64,000 nucleotides of DNA, taken from assembly GCA_947034895.1 (NCBI GenBank), contig OX344764.1, positions 58,881,348 through 58,945,347 on the forward strand, in the 5' to 3' direction. Shown here one piece after another: positions 11,362-23,795 of the stretch (the stretch's first letter is position 1; each line of letters begins with the position of its first letter). Source of the DNA: Rhytidiadelphus loreus (Eukaryota > Streptophyta > Bryopsida > Hypnales > Hylocomiaceae). The translations under genes and the position numbers were made by a program. The notes under the pieces are model-generated. The model was not told where the DNA came from. It saw only the letters and a program-made list of their open reading frames with translations, and did no database searches.

Positions 11362-12036
11362 GTATTTCAGCTCAAAAGTATAGTGGAGATTGAACTGCAA
11401 GAGGCCTTATCGAAGAACAACAAAGTAGAAGTTTGTCATTCAGTTGACCTTGAGACCCTCTTTGATAGCAAAAAAGAAGCGCAAATCCATGGAGATACTA
11501 TGTACGTTGCATTTGCAAAGGCCCAAATCATTGTTGTTACCCAAATAGTTTGTGATATCGCTTCCCAGAAACGGAATCTTGAACACAAAGTTGATGTAAA
11601 CAAAGCCAAGCTTGAAGTTGTACAAGAAGAGGTCACTTTGACAAAATCATCTATTAGAGATGCAAAATGTGATCTCCTAGACACCATGTCTGAAGTAGGT
11701 TTGTTTCCTAAACATACCCTTAAGAAGTTGCCTACATATGGTTCTCTACAGATGATATGCCCATACTGTGGCAGTCTATACGTTGAAAACGCATACATCC
11801 CTCTTTCGTGCGGGTGCCGCTATCACCCCCTTTGCATGCGAGCATTGATTCTTAGTGAATAGAAGAATTTTTTGGCATATGGGGGCCCTGTACATGGAAT
11901 TTGGATGGCTTGTTGGGGCTTCTCATTGGATAAACAAATGTTAGCGGAGTTGGAGGAGTATACAGCACAAAGCCTGAAGAATGACCAGTGGATGGAAGGT
12001 GACCTGACAGTAGTGGGTGGACCATCATGTTTTTGA
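11362..12036 (+). pseudogene. Exon 2 of decayed gene, RING-like Cys/His finger
   Basis: After a splice acceptor (TAATGTAG at 11354-11361) the frame stays open to a TAG at 11860 and then reads on to a TGA at 12034. The first half looks helical and coiled-coil-like (KRNLEHKVDVNKAKLEVVQE). The second half has CPYCGSLYV, 16 residues on CGCRYHPLC, then further Cys: a C-x2-C...C-x-C-x2-H-x2-C arrangement resembling RING or other zinc-binding fingers. The exact family is unknown. One internal stop argues for a pseudogene. Confidence 0.5.
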
Positions 12037-12983
12037 GAGCCAAAAACTAAAACCAATCTTAGTTTGGTTCTATACTCACCCTAAACCAACATTGGAACTA
12101 AAGCTCAAATCTGTAAATGCCATATAAATGCCAAACTCTTAGACTACATATTATACATAGGCCTTAGATGCGTAGTAACTCCCTTACAGTTATATAGTGC
12201 AAGCAACCCTTTTGTAGTTAGTTGCTATTGTTCCTTTCATGTTTAAAAAAACTCAACTCTCTTTGTAAATATTTGGCTATTTTCTGTCTTATATTTTTTG
12301 AAGTTCATGTCTGGCTACTTTCCATCTCATATTTTCTGAAACTTGAAGATTCATGGCTATTTTCCGTCTCATATTTTTTGAAGCTTGTCATTCTGAAGTT
12401 TATATTCAGTGAATTGATGCAATGTAAACCCAATATATATTAAAGAATCTTGCAACCAAGATCAATCTCTCCATGCACTTGAAGCTCATGTACTCAGTGG
12501 CACAATGGTTATCATTGATTTGCTTGGGTAGGTCCTGTTTGGATTCAAGCAATGAGAACCTGTACTTGAGCCCCCTATTTACCTTGCTTATTTCACTCAT
12601 AGTAATTTGCTTTTGTGTTTGAACATTGAGTATGCAGTTCCTATTGGACCTTCGGTAGAGGGAAAAGCTTATGTCACAGTGGCCCATGCCATGTCAAATT
12701 TCATTCTTGAATTCACTTAATCCTAATTGTAATTTGCAAGAGAAGGCCCAATAGCCACCCCATATTCCTCTAGTGACAGGTTTTTCTTGTTCTTCATTAT
12801 AGGTTTGTCCTCTAGTTTATGTTTGGTGTTTTTTTGGTTTAATAGAGATTCTTATTTGGTTTAGTTCATTGTGTTCCTTGGATTGGTTCTTTCCTTGTTT
12901 CATGATATTTAGGTTTGCATTGACGTGGGGGCTTTTAGTCTTCTGCCTTGTGAACCACAAATGGATTCACTGACTTTAGTCCC
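12037..12983. other. Spacer with three ~40-bp repeats
   Basis: No gene is seen. TGGCTAYTTTCYRTCTCATATTTT-like units begin at 12274, 12312 and 12354. The remainder is moderately AT-rich and may include intron remnants of the neighbouring relics. Confidence 0.5.
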
Positions 12984-13613
12984 TTGTGCGGTTTGACAAA
13001 GATTGCTCAGTCACTCTCAGACGAGCTGGACCGGCGCTTCCTGCAACAAGAGTCGCTAGATGCATTTGGCTTAATATACCCCCAATATTGGAAACAATTG
13101 GGGGCTGAAGATAGCTTTGTTCACCATTTGAATGTACTTAAGCGATTCTATTCTTACCCTAGGTTGTTGAATGTAAGGCTGCAGGAAGGAGGAACATTAT
13201 ACACTAGCTCTAAAATGTTGTCTGGCTCTACTTTAGACAATCAACAGGATTCGTTTAAATTGACTATAAGAGCTAACTATAAAGCTGCTTGTGCAACAGT
13301 TGGCCGCGTGAATCCAGTTATCAAGCTTTGGAGTACCCTTTCCCAATCACAACATTTACGGAAACTCATTTTCGAATACTTTAGAGTGGCTGAAATTGGC
13401 ATATGTTTGGTCTTGGGGTCCGTTGAGGATGAATGCTGTTTTTCTACTTTGAAGTTTCTGAAGTCTTGCCAACGCAGCATATTGGGCAAGCATTTGCCAT
13501 TAGTAGTCCGCATGTTTGGGCAAAAGTATTACACATTGGAGAACTTTCCTTTCAAGGCTGTAGTAGAATCCTGGAAGAATGCGGTGAAAGTAGGCCACCA
13601 TGGAGACATGTGA
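12984..13613 (+). pseudogene. hAT-like transposase C-terminal fragment
   Basis: An open frame of about 209 codons, open from a TGA at 12951 and lacking an ATG at its beginning, so it is an exon or a fragment. Its C-terminal half (VNPVIKLWSTL..., then SVEDECCFSTLKFLKS..., then KHLPLVVRMFGQ) resembles the hAT dimerisation region, where an acidic (E)-R-xFS-(T/S)-L block near the C-terminus is typical. No DDE-type catalytic residues, BED finger or terminal repeats could be joined to it. It may be a remnant of an autonomous partner for the hAT-type elements nearby, but it has no demonstrated link to them. Confidence 0.5.
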
Positions 13614-14254
13614 TGTGCAGGTTTCCAATATCCTCCCCCTTCAAATTTTGGGTAGTCTTGCTTAATGAAAGTGGGGTTCAATTTTCCAGTTAGTGAATGT
13701 ATATAGTGTTCTAGCACTATTGTTTTGTGGTTTTGTCTTACTTTCACTTTCAAGTTTCATTATTTCAACTTGTGTGACTTCTTTTATAAGTTGATTTTTT
13801 AGCAGCAAATGCTTCATGTTTCTCAAGTCATATTTGAATTTCAATTAGAAGTCCATGTTCATGCTTGAGTTTTTGGAATTTGAAATTGGCTTGCTGCATG
13901 CGTGATTTCATCTTTGAGCTCAAGTTTGAACAAGTTAAATACAGACTTGTCCAAGTAAAACATGCATTTACTGGAATGAAAATCGCATTGTTTTGAAATT
14001 TTTTGCCATCATTTAGCATTTCTAAGCAATTTAGTTGACTAAAATTAGCAAGTTCAGTGCCTTGTGCTGTACCAAAGTTCAACACTTGTCCCAAGTTGCC
14101 TTCTACTATAAGCAAAAAAAATAGACAAAACACTATCATTTGTACACAAATTTATATTCCAGCTTACATCACTTCCAAGGTTATTTCGCGGAAGCTACCA
14201 CTTGTCAAGCACAGTAATAGCATTCCAAAGAATTCTACAAAAGGTATTCTGGGA
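13614..14254. other. Non-coding spacer
   Basis: I see no supported gene, RNA or repeat here. Short open frames have AT-rich, low-complexity translations. Confidence 0.4.
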
Positions 14255-14808
14255 ACATTGATCCCTACCCTTTATTTTAATTTTAAGATCAAATGAATGT
14301 GACAAATAATATAAAAGTATAAGGACTCTTTGAGAATTGCAAAAATTATATAGGGAAGTTCTTCCTTAAATCTTCACCTTTGGTTTTTTATTTTTTAAAT
14401 GAAAGTAAAAAATAATGTATCAACAATATGATTCTATGAGAATTACATAAATAAATAGGTACATTCTTACTTCAATCTGCACCCTTCAATTTTATTCTTA
14501 AATCAATGTAACAATTAATGCATGAATATTGAATAGGATAATTCCTTGAGAATTCCAAGAATGAAGTAGAGAAGTTCTTATTTACATCTTCATCCTTTCA
14601 TTCCTACTTTTAAAATCAACATGACAAAAAGAATTTGATTAGTAGGATAAGGAAAAAATTGCAAAAATTAAATGAAGAGTTTTTTACCTAACTCACCACA
14701 CTTTATTTTTTATTTGTACATTCAAAGTGATAAATTAATCATGATTAGGAAGAATCTTAGAGAATTTTGAAGAATAAATAGAAAATTTTCTACTTAAATC
14801 TCTTTCTT

Positions 14809-14829
14809 ATATATATATATATATATATA
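14809..14829. repeat. (AT)n microsatellite
   Basis: About ten AT dinucleotides at the edge of the TTTA run. Confidence 0.9.
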
Positions 14830-14890
14830 AATTATTATATATACATATAATTTTTTAAATATATAAATATATATAAATATATATATTAAA

Positions 14891-15014
<124 letters not shown>

Positions 15015-15140
15015 AAATTTAAATTAATTAATTAATTAATTTTTATACTCCAAATAACATGACAAATAATACATGGGTTGGATGATTCTTTGAAAATTGC
15101 AAAAAATAAATGAGCGATTTCTTACTAAAATCTCTATACT

Positions 15141-15954
15141 TTATTTTTGAAGGAGATGAGTCTTTTGTCTACTTTGTATAGCTTTCTTTGGTTGTCATTC
15201 ACTTGGTCCACCTACTTGTATGTGCTCCTTTACGAAGAAAAAATACCTTTTGAAGGAGATTTTATTTTTCTTCTATTCAATGTCGCCTCACCAATAATTT
15301 CTTCTACCCATTTCCTAAAAAAACAAAACAAAAAGTCTATGTACCAATTCTTGATAAGTATCTTTCTATTGAAAGACTTCCCCAAAGTGCCATTAAACCA
15401 TTCCTTACATAAATGCAATTTAATGATTATTGATTATCAAGATTTTGGTTTTATGATCTTTCTTCTTCCTACCCAAGGTTGAGCCACCCACTATTGTCGT
15501 TACCTGTATATATACGTCTCTTAAGGAAAAAATTGTATGTTAAAAACTTCAAAGAGATGACTTTTCTTACACCCGTAGTTGCCTCACCCTTAGTGCTCCA
15601 GTGCTCCACAATCCACATGCAGTTGCCGTCTCACATGCGCTTCTTGAAAAAAAAACTTGTTTGTTCAAGCCTTCAAGGAGATGGTATTTCTTAGCCCCAT
15701 CCACAATCGCCCTTTCTCGCATGCACCTTTTGAGAAGTGAAAATTGTTTCTTCAAAGAGATGGTCTTTCTTACACTTCTAGTTGCCTTTACTCACATGTG
15801 CCATTTGAGGGAGAAAAATTGTTTGTTCAAGGAAATTGACCTTTCTTCTACTTGCGGTTAGTAGCCTTCTAGAGGTCGTCCCTCCCACAATGCGTTTTTT
15901 GAGGATAACAAAATTCTTTTGAAGAAGTGAAGGACCAATCTTCTATAATGATCA
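15141..15954. repeat. Central domain of inverted array, ~75-bp degenerate repeats
   Basis: At least five diverged units share CTTTTGAGGARAAAAATTG, TTCAAGGAGATG and TTTCTTACACY...AGTTGCC. They differ from the flanking 105-bp units. The short open frames across it contain the repeats and do not look like a conserved protein. Confidence 0.65.
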
Positions 15955-17690
15955 ATTACGGATTATTTGTAACTTTGATTTTAAAATAAAAACACTTGAT
16001 TGATACTTAAGTTAGAGCTTACCTATTTATCTTTTGCAATTCTCAAAGAATCATCCTATTCATGTATTATTTGTCACGTTGATTTAAAAATAAAAAAATG
16101 AATGATAGTGATTTAAGTAAGAAATTGCCCTTTTTAATTCTTGGCTATTCTCGAAAAAAAATTGTAATCATGAATCATTTATTGCATTGATTCGAAGAAT
16201 TTCAAATAAAGGATAGAGACTTAAGTAAGAACTTTCAAATTTATTTTTTTGCAATTCTCCAAGACTCCTTATCATGAATTATTATTATTTATTATTCATA
16301 AATTTAAATAAAAGGTAGAGATTCAAGTAAGACCTTACCTATTCAATTTTTTGCAATTCTTAAAGAGTCTTCCTAATAATGAATTATTTATCACTTTGAT
16401 TTTACAAATAAAAATAAGAGCTGGAGATTTAAATAAAACTTTCCCATTTATTTTTGAAAATTCTAAAAAATCTCATCCGAATCAAGTATTATTTGCTATA
16501 CTAAATTAAAAACTAAAAATATTGAACATACAATTAAGTGAAAATTCTTTTATTCATTTTTTGCAATTCACAAAGAGTCTTACTAATAATGAATTATTTG
16601 TCACTTTGATTTTACAAATAAAAAATAACAGATGGAAATTTAAATAAGAACTTCCCAATTTATTTTTGATAATTTTGAAAGTCTCATCTTCCTTGAGTAT
16701 TTGTAATGTTCATTTGAAAATTAAAAATAAAGCATGGAAGTTTAAGAAAGAACTTTTCTATTTATTTTGTGTAATTTTTTAAGACTCTTTGTTATGAATT
16801 ATTTTTTTCTTTGGTTTTAAAAATAAAAAATAAAGGGTGAAGATTTAAATAAGAATTTTTTCTATTAAATTAATAAACTTTTGTAATTCTCAAAGAGTCT
16901 TCTTAATTTTGAATTATTTGTCATGCTGATCTAAAATTAAAAAATAAAAGATAGACATTTAAGTAAGAACTTTACTATTTTTTTTACAATCTTCTAAGAC
17001 TCCATATCATGAATTACTTTTTACTTTGATTTTATAAAAATAAAATAAAGGGTGAAGATTTAAACCATAACTTTTCCAATTTAATTTTTGCAATTCTCAA
17101 AGTGTCTTCCTAATTTTGGTGAGAATTTTGGATTGTTTGTAACATTGATTTAAAAATTAAAAAATAGAAGGTGGAGATTTTAGTAAGAGCTTATCCATTT
17201 ATTTTTCACAAATCTCAAGCACAACATTCAGTAGCATGTATTATCATTGTTTTGGCTCTACAATAGATGGTATGGAATATTCCACATCCATCAATAGCTA
17301 TGTCAACAAGTGAATGCTCAATGTGATGAATAGGATGCATGAAAGAAAGGTAGTGGGAATGAAGGCTATTCAATGTTATGAGGATCATTTTATTCATATT
17401 TGGTTTGTCATATTGATCTAAAATTAAAAAAATAAAGCATGGATACTTAATTAAAAACTTTTTAATTTATTATTTTTGCAATTCTCCTATATTCCTTTTA
17501 ATTATGAATTATTTGTCACTTTGAATAAATAATAAAGGGTAGAAATTAAAACTAAGAACTTTTTCATTTATTATTTGCAATTTTCACAAAGTTATCCTAC
17601 TTATATATTATTTGTTACTTTGATCTAAAACTATAAAACAAAGGGTGGAAATTTAATTGAACTTCTTTATTTATTTTGACAATTCTCCAT
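15955..17690 (-). repeat. Right arm of inverted satellite-like array (~105-bp unit)
   Basis: About 16 units with landmarks in reverse-complement order to the left arm: GATTTAAGTAAGAACTT, TATTTATTTTTTGCAATTC, AAAGAGTCTTCCTAAT, GAATTATTTGTCACTTTG. Two arms of tandem repeats in opposite directions around a distinct core resemble Foldback-type elements. Arm lengths are unequal (0.9 and 1.7 kb). A small unique interruption at about 17220-17390 carries a short open frame of no evident meaning. Confidence 0.75.
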
Positions 17691-18755
17691 GGTTACCCCT
17701 TTGCCATTTGAGGTCCCCTCTTGGACACCTGCAGTTGCCACTTGGCACCTCTAGTTGCCCCTTGGAGAGTCACCTACAGTTGCCTAAAAGACTTGTAGTC
17801 GCCTTTTAGAGACCCGCAAGTGCCTTTGAATGTGCCATGTGGACACCACATGGCATTGAGGTGACCTAGGTAAAACGAGGATAATTTTTTGGAAAATCAA
17901 AGGTAAATTTGACTTTATAAGACATCATGAGGGCTCTACTAGACGTCACATGATTAGAACAACCCTAATGAGAAACAGTGAAGTAGACAATCCACTTTAT
18001 ACTTATGATGACATACAAAAAAATAATTGACATTCACGTGATAAGCTTCATCTTCTTCTGCTACATTATTACCTACTACGGTAATGTAGTTTCGTTCCAA
18101 TGTTAGCCAAAGCCAAAGTGCCAAACGCTTCATATGATCCAATTTTCACTATAGTGGTTGTAGTTTGGCAAAGTCCTTGTCATTGCACAATTGAACCATA
18201 TCAAGGGGGGCTTGTCGACAATGTACTAGTGCTCCGCGTCTACTTCTAACGTTTGTTCAACATACAACCTTCCAACTAGGTCTATATTGGACATCTAAGA
18301 AAAACGTCTAATGGCAATGCAAAGGAAATGCAAATGAAGAAGCACATACCTTTCCATTCATTTTATTGAAGTTTGTCAAGCTATAGCCAAAGGTAGAATC
18401 TACATAAGAACAAGAACTAGTGAATTAGATAGCAATAAGTGTTGCATTTCTCACATGATAATGCTTAATGATTAGGGAACATTCCTACGCCTTGCTTTAG
18501 TGCACACAAGCTGTAATCATGTTGCACACAATTTTACTAGTACAAATGTCTATATGAATGTTGTAAAAAACACCAACATGTTTGTTGAGACATTCTATAT
18601 AGCAATACAACAAGGAAAGGCATGTCCTCTGCAATATTGTCATGCAATTTTGATGTTTCTAGAGATAGTAAAAATGAAAAATTTGACATACATTTAATTC
18701 ACTTGAAGACAACTGTTTTCTCTATAACACATTTTCATGTACACTATACACAACA
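17691..18755. other. Spacer with a short hairpin
   Basis: A set of short GTTGCC-containing direct repeats at 17700-17830 is followed by a perfect 10-bp stem (TGCCATGTGG/CCACATGGCA, about 17832-17855). A CACTATA at 18742 and TATAGTG near 19916 could be ends of a CACTA-type element, but their flanking triplets do not match. No gene is seen. Confidence 0.45.
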
Positions 18756-19070
18756 GAAATGGACAAAATTTTAGAGGATGTTAGAAAATATCAAAAAAAA
18801 AATTTCTTCCATCCCTCTCTAAAATTTGTTCATGACTTTTGATTTGAGGCTATAAATCTCAAACGTGTTTTTAGACATGAAAATTAGCTTGATTTCCCAA
18901 CTTTTTTTAGCTTAGAGTTTTTTGAAAAAAATTATTCTACTATGCCTAAATGAGGTCTAGATTCTACTTGTAACACAATCCCTACGTTTTACATATTCCA
19001 CATGGTTTGTCTTACCTCTTACCACCCTACTTGTATAAAGACCTTGTCTTCTCTTCTTTGCATGCTCACA
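18756..19070. repeat. Dispersed repeat family with TATA-like block, copy 1
   Basis: Related to 53990-54640, 58580-59225 and 63118-63200. Shared order: ACTTTTGATTNGAGGCT, TAAATCTCAAA, a run ending in CATATTCCACATGG, ACCNCTTACCACCC, then TTGTATAAAGA. The conserved TATAAA-like block suggests a promoter carried by the repeat. No open frame is associated. Confidence 0.65.
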
Positions 19071-19582
19071 GTAAGTGACTTTGAAAGCCATTCAACATTG
19101 TTGCCAAATATAGTGTATGGCGTATTGTATTGGACATTATGAAATGCACATGAGCATCATGTAGGACATGTGTGAGTACATCTTTGTACATGCAATCACA
19201 TAAACATCAAAGGTGACATCATTATGTTCACTTAAATTATATTTGATGTTACAAGAAGTGTTTTTGATGAAAATGTATACGTTTAAGTTGACATCTCAAA
19301 AAATGTTTGGACATCTAATTGACATCTCAAAAAACAATATTAAAGTTCTCCAATGGCAACAAAATTGTGTTGATTAGGCATACCACATCATTTTTGTTGG
19401 ATGCCACATCACTTTTTTTGTCGCCACGTTAGGATAAACATCAAGGAATGGATAGATGAAAAAAATTCCCATGTGGTTTTCTACGTCTGCATGGTACAAA
19501 CGTGTCAACCACATGGCAAGATTTCATCACCCTTTTGACCTATATTTGCGTGGATGTTTGTTGAAAAACATCAAAACATTAA

Positions 19583-19802
19583 CCCCTTAACGCCTTGATC
19601 ATTTTTCTAATTTTGACACATTTTTGCTTATATCTTTCTACAAAGATATCATTTACCTCAATTTCATGAAATTGATCATTAAGGAAGGTTGTCTTTTCAA
19701 GATTCAAGTGTTACATTGGATGAATGAAAGTTAGTTGGACAGAACAAAGCCTTTAAGTCCTCTATTCATCATCTAGAATATAGACATCGGAGCACTTAAG
19801 GG
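19583..19802. mobile_element. TTAA-flanked MITE, 220 bp
   Basis: It is flanked by TTAA at 19579-19582 and 19803-19806. Left end CCCCTTAACGCC; right end GAGCACTTAAGGG. It is nearly colinear with 56451-56671 (221 bp), including GAAATTGATCATTAAGGAAG. TTAA duplications with CCC ends are the hallmark of the piggyBac superfamily. Confidence 0.75.
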
Positions 19803-19806
19803 TTAA

Positions 19807-22049
19807 GGTGTGTTATTTGAGATTTTTGGATGTCTATATAGATAGTTGTAGACATTGCTTACAACATACTGGAACCAAATTTTGGATGTGTTAAAAAACA
19901 CAGGTTCCTTATAGTGTATTGTGGTAAAAAGGGCAAGAAAGAAGCCAAAACAACACACACTCATGACATTAAGATCAAGCAAACAAGGAATTCATTAATT
20001 CAATGATATTAGTGGATGGATACGTCATTTGGTGGAAAAAATACATGTTGATTATCAAGAAGATAGTAAGCTTATGGCTAGATAACGATTTTTACTTCAA
20101 TTATCTACAATAATCCAAGTGTTTATGACCTTTTAGGTCACACAACTAAATAGAAACAAGAGTACATGTATTGATGTTAAATTTATGATGAGCCCCCACG
20201 ATGACAACTTGACAACTTTCTAGGTTGCTAATGATTGGGCTTCACTGAATTTCTATTATCCAAATAGGATTCATTGTAATTACACACAATGCATTAGTAA
20301 TTGGCATTATTATCAATTCATTGAATCAATGATTTTTATTCCACTTTTGTTGTCCCAACCATTTGTAAGGTAATTATTTGTTTCTTATGCATTGTAGTTC
20401 TATTCTATGTCTATAATCATGAAGCTTATCGTGCGATTGTTATGTTCATTTCATATACTTTAGTAGTTGCTATCAACGTGTCCAATTTAGAAATGAAACC
20501 TTTTCAGATTCCATAGCTATTTGTCACATTTGGATAATTGAATTTGTAGTTGTAGAAACTCATTTTGCACAGTTATAGAATTTTGAATTTTTTTCATAAA
20601 TCCATGTTTCCCACTCACTTTTTTCCACTCATAGCATTCCCCTTAGTAAGTGAAATCAAAGATTCAATGGATGCAGACAAGACAAGCTTAAAGGGACCCT
20701 CATATCCTTCAAGGCAAGACTCAAATTTCTTGTCTCTAAAATGCAAAGTAGAACACAAATTTGGCCAAATTGCCAAATTCTTAAACAAAATGCCAATAAG
20801 CGTGGCAATAACAAAATGAAAAAAGTTGTGAAAATTGAGAGGAGGAAGCACCTTTATATACTTTTTCCAGGCCCCTCTTCCTCTCAATTTACCTAAAAAA
20901 CTTTCTAGAATTAAAATCAAATTACTTCTAATTACTAAAAAAACAAATCTACTATTGTAATCATCCTAAATTTTAGAAGAATGCTCCAAATGGAAAATGG
21001 ATTGTCTTATTGGCTTTGGATGGCCCAAATTAGCCATTATATTTGTTGATCCCCCTACTTTAGATCATTTGGCTCATGAAAGATAGCAAATTGCAAATTA
21101 AAAAAAAGATAAGAAATCCAAATGATGGAGTTATAATTATTCATGGATTTGACTAGCTTGGGTTGAATGTTATTAAGGTTTGTGAAAGTAAGAAAAGAGA
21201 GTCCTTATTGAATTTGTTCACACATTGCAAGCTCCCAACACGCACGTTGAAACATCAAATGTTTCTAAATTTTGCTTGGATTCAATATAGTTGCTAGTTT
21301 TGGTACTTGCTAATGTCAAAATGCCTTGAAAATTGTTGGGGCACTCTACTACAAATAAAAATTATATCTTGATTTTTAGTAGGATTTTACCGCCACTTGG
21401 GATAATTTCCATAAATTTTCCATCATTGGTTAACATGGTTGAATGACTTTCCATGGACTCATCTTCTACATTTTAAAAATTCCAAATTTTTTTTTGAGTA
21501 ACTTCTATAAAGATTTCAAATACTAAATGCAAGTCAATATTTTTACTTTGCACTATTCATAGGAGGGTCAAAATTAATTACCTCCTTTTTAATTTCTCTA
21601 GAGAGGAAACATTTGAGTAGTAGGGAATTTAGACAAATTGATTTTCTTATTGAATTCTTGGCATGTTTTTATGATAGAAACACCTCTCTCTAATCTCTAG
21701 TCACACATCCCTTGTATCATTTGGATTTTACCTACATGCTACAAAAATAACTTCTCACAATTCTCTCGAAATGAATGATGACCTCTACATGGGTCATCCC
21801 TATGGATTTCTAAAGTAAAAAAGACTTTTTCCATCATGTACTACTAACTCCTATAAACCTATGTTTTGTTAGGTGCACTTAGAGCCTTAGAGGTATGGTC
21901 TTGGTATTATCTAATTTAGGAATTTCTCTACTATTTTGACCAACAAAGTCTAACTATCTCTCAAACTTCTAACTAACCTTTAAGATACCTCATTAGACAC
22001 TAGAAACAAGAAATGGAAGTGCTTAAGGCACTTTCAAACTTTAAGGAAT
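19807..22049. other. AT-rich non-coding DNA
   Basis: No gene, RNA or complete element is recognised. Two overlapping opposite-strand frames at 20565-20920 have no recognisable motifs. A TATATA motif near 20853 is not linked to any coding region. Confidence 0.4.
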
Positions 22050-22495
22050 AAATCATCATATTAGTAGGGAATTAGTAGGAAATATATTATTTAGTAAATC
22101 ATCATATTAGTAGGGAATTAGTAGGAAATATATTATTTAGTAAATCATCATCTTAATAGGGAATTAGTAGGAAATATATTATTTAGTAAATCATCATATT
22201 AGTAGGGAATTAGTAGGAAATATATTATTTAGTAAATCATCATATTAGTAGGGAATTAGTAGGAAATATATTATTTAGTAAATCATCATATTAGTAGGGA
22301 GTTAGTAGGAAATATATTATTTAGTAAATCATCATATTAGTAGGGAGTTAGTAGGAAATATATTATTTAGTAAATCATCATATTAGTAGGGAATTAGTGG
22401 GAAATATATTATTTAGTAAATCATCATATTAGTAGGGAATTAGTAGGAAATATATTATTTAGTAAATCATTATATTAGTAGGGAATATATTATTT
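22050..22495. repeat. 46-bp minisatellite, ~9.7 copies
   Basis: The unit AAATCATCATATTAGTAGGG + AATTAGTAGGAAATATATTA + TTTAGT is repeated with only a few substitutions (CTTAATAGGG in unit 3, GAGTTAG in two units). The flanks share AAGTGCTT..CTTTCAA. High uniformity points to recent expansion. Confidence 0.95.
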
Positions 22496-23551
22496 AAGTA
22501 AATAAATCTAAGTGCTTTCAAGCTCCAATTTCCTAATTCAATGAAAATCCACCATATCTTACATGTTTCATTTCTTAAACCATATACAACATCATGCATT
22601 CCTAGAAGAAATCAACCCCCTCCACTTCCTATAATTCAAAGTTGAAGAAATCAAACTTGTTCGTGACAAGCTATTTTATCTTGTGCATTGACATGGTTAT
22701 GCTATTAGTGATTGAACATGGGAATCTAGCCTTAATCTACAAAACGCGCAAGAAAAGAGTTTTGATTTATACCAATGGTACCTCAAAAAATCCATCTAAA
22801 ATCCCTCAAAATGTGCATTACAAGAAATCTAAGGCCTCAACTAGATTGTTACAAAAGTGTTTCATTTTCGGTTGCAGTGCAATTATAAGGAAATAAATTT
22901 TTATTTTTTTTGAAAAATAAATAAATATATATACATTTTCAAATTTCCAATCTAATAGTGCTATGTTGGATTCCAAAAAAATTTAATTTAAAAAAAATAG
23001 TTTAATCACTTTTTCCTTATAATTGCATTGCTACTATCCAAAACTGGCAACCCACTACTAGCCTTAGATTTTTCCTAATGTAAATCCAATACCTTTGAAC
23101 ATAAACTAACACCATATAGAACATCTAACTTTTCTATGGTACAGGTATAGATGCAAAGATTTTACACCTACACTTTGAAAAATTGGCGACAATGTGCCCA
23201 ATAGCTTAGATTTGCATGACAGGCCAAGCACACCTCCGACTTCAAACTGGCAACGTCCTTCTTAATAGACACGTGGCCACCACCTCGCTGACAATCAGTC
23301 CAAGACTGTTCTGTATTTAAATATCTTTTGGATTTTCTTACAACTCATCAGATTCATTCTTTTTTTTGGGGGTGTGTGTGATGTTATGAACACACTACAC
23401 CCAACATCACTATACATTTCCTTCAAATTACTGTAGAGATTGATGAGTGACTATAGAATCAAAGATGTGGCAACTTGGAATTGTTAGATGAGTTTAGATA
23501 GACCTTAGAGGTCATATAGGGGATTTTAGGAATCATTAAATTGATATGTTA
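22496..23551. other. AT-rich non-coding DNA
   Basis: No supported gene. The open frame at 22642-22896 is AT-rich with no domain I can name. Confidence 0.4.
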
Positions 23552-23795
23552 CATGAGATTTCAGGGCAAGGGAGGGCCATTTCAGACTTGTTCCCTACCT
23601 TGGGAACAATTAGAATATAAAACTATTAAGAAATTATTGAAAGATTATTATTATTTTAATTTATCAAAAAACTAAATAATATTTTTTTATTAAAATTTAT
23701 TTTATTATTATTAATTAATTAATACTATCTGACGTGGTACAGTCGTAGCCATGTCAGATCACTATTGTGGCATAGTTGGGAACGTTTTGCATAAT
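23552..23795. mobile_element. Hairpin-rich MITE family, copy 1 (right end lost)
   Basis: Begins CATGAGATTTCAGGGC...GGGAGGGCC, then a GTTCCC/GGGAAC hairpin, an AT core with TTAAT repeats, and an ATCTGACGTGG/CCATGTCAGAT stem near 23727-23760. Layout matches 50221-50511 and 61241-61552. Confidence 0.6.

Noticed and set aside
18742..19916. Possible CACTA element with CACTATA...TATAGTG ends
   Set aside because: Flanking triplets (GTA and TAT) do not match and interior similarity points to another dispersed family.
22050..22495. CRISPR-like regular array
   Set aside because: Units are contiguous 46-bp repeats with no variable spacers, in a eukaryotic context: a minisatellite.
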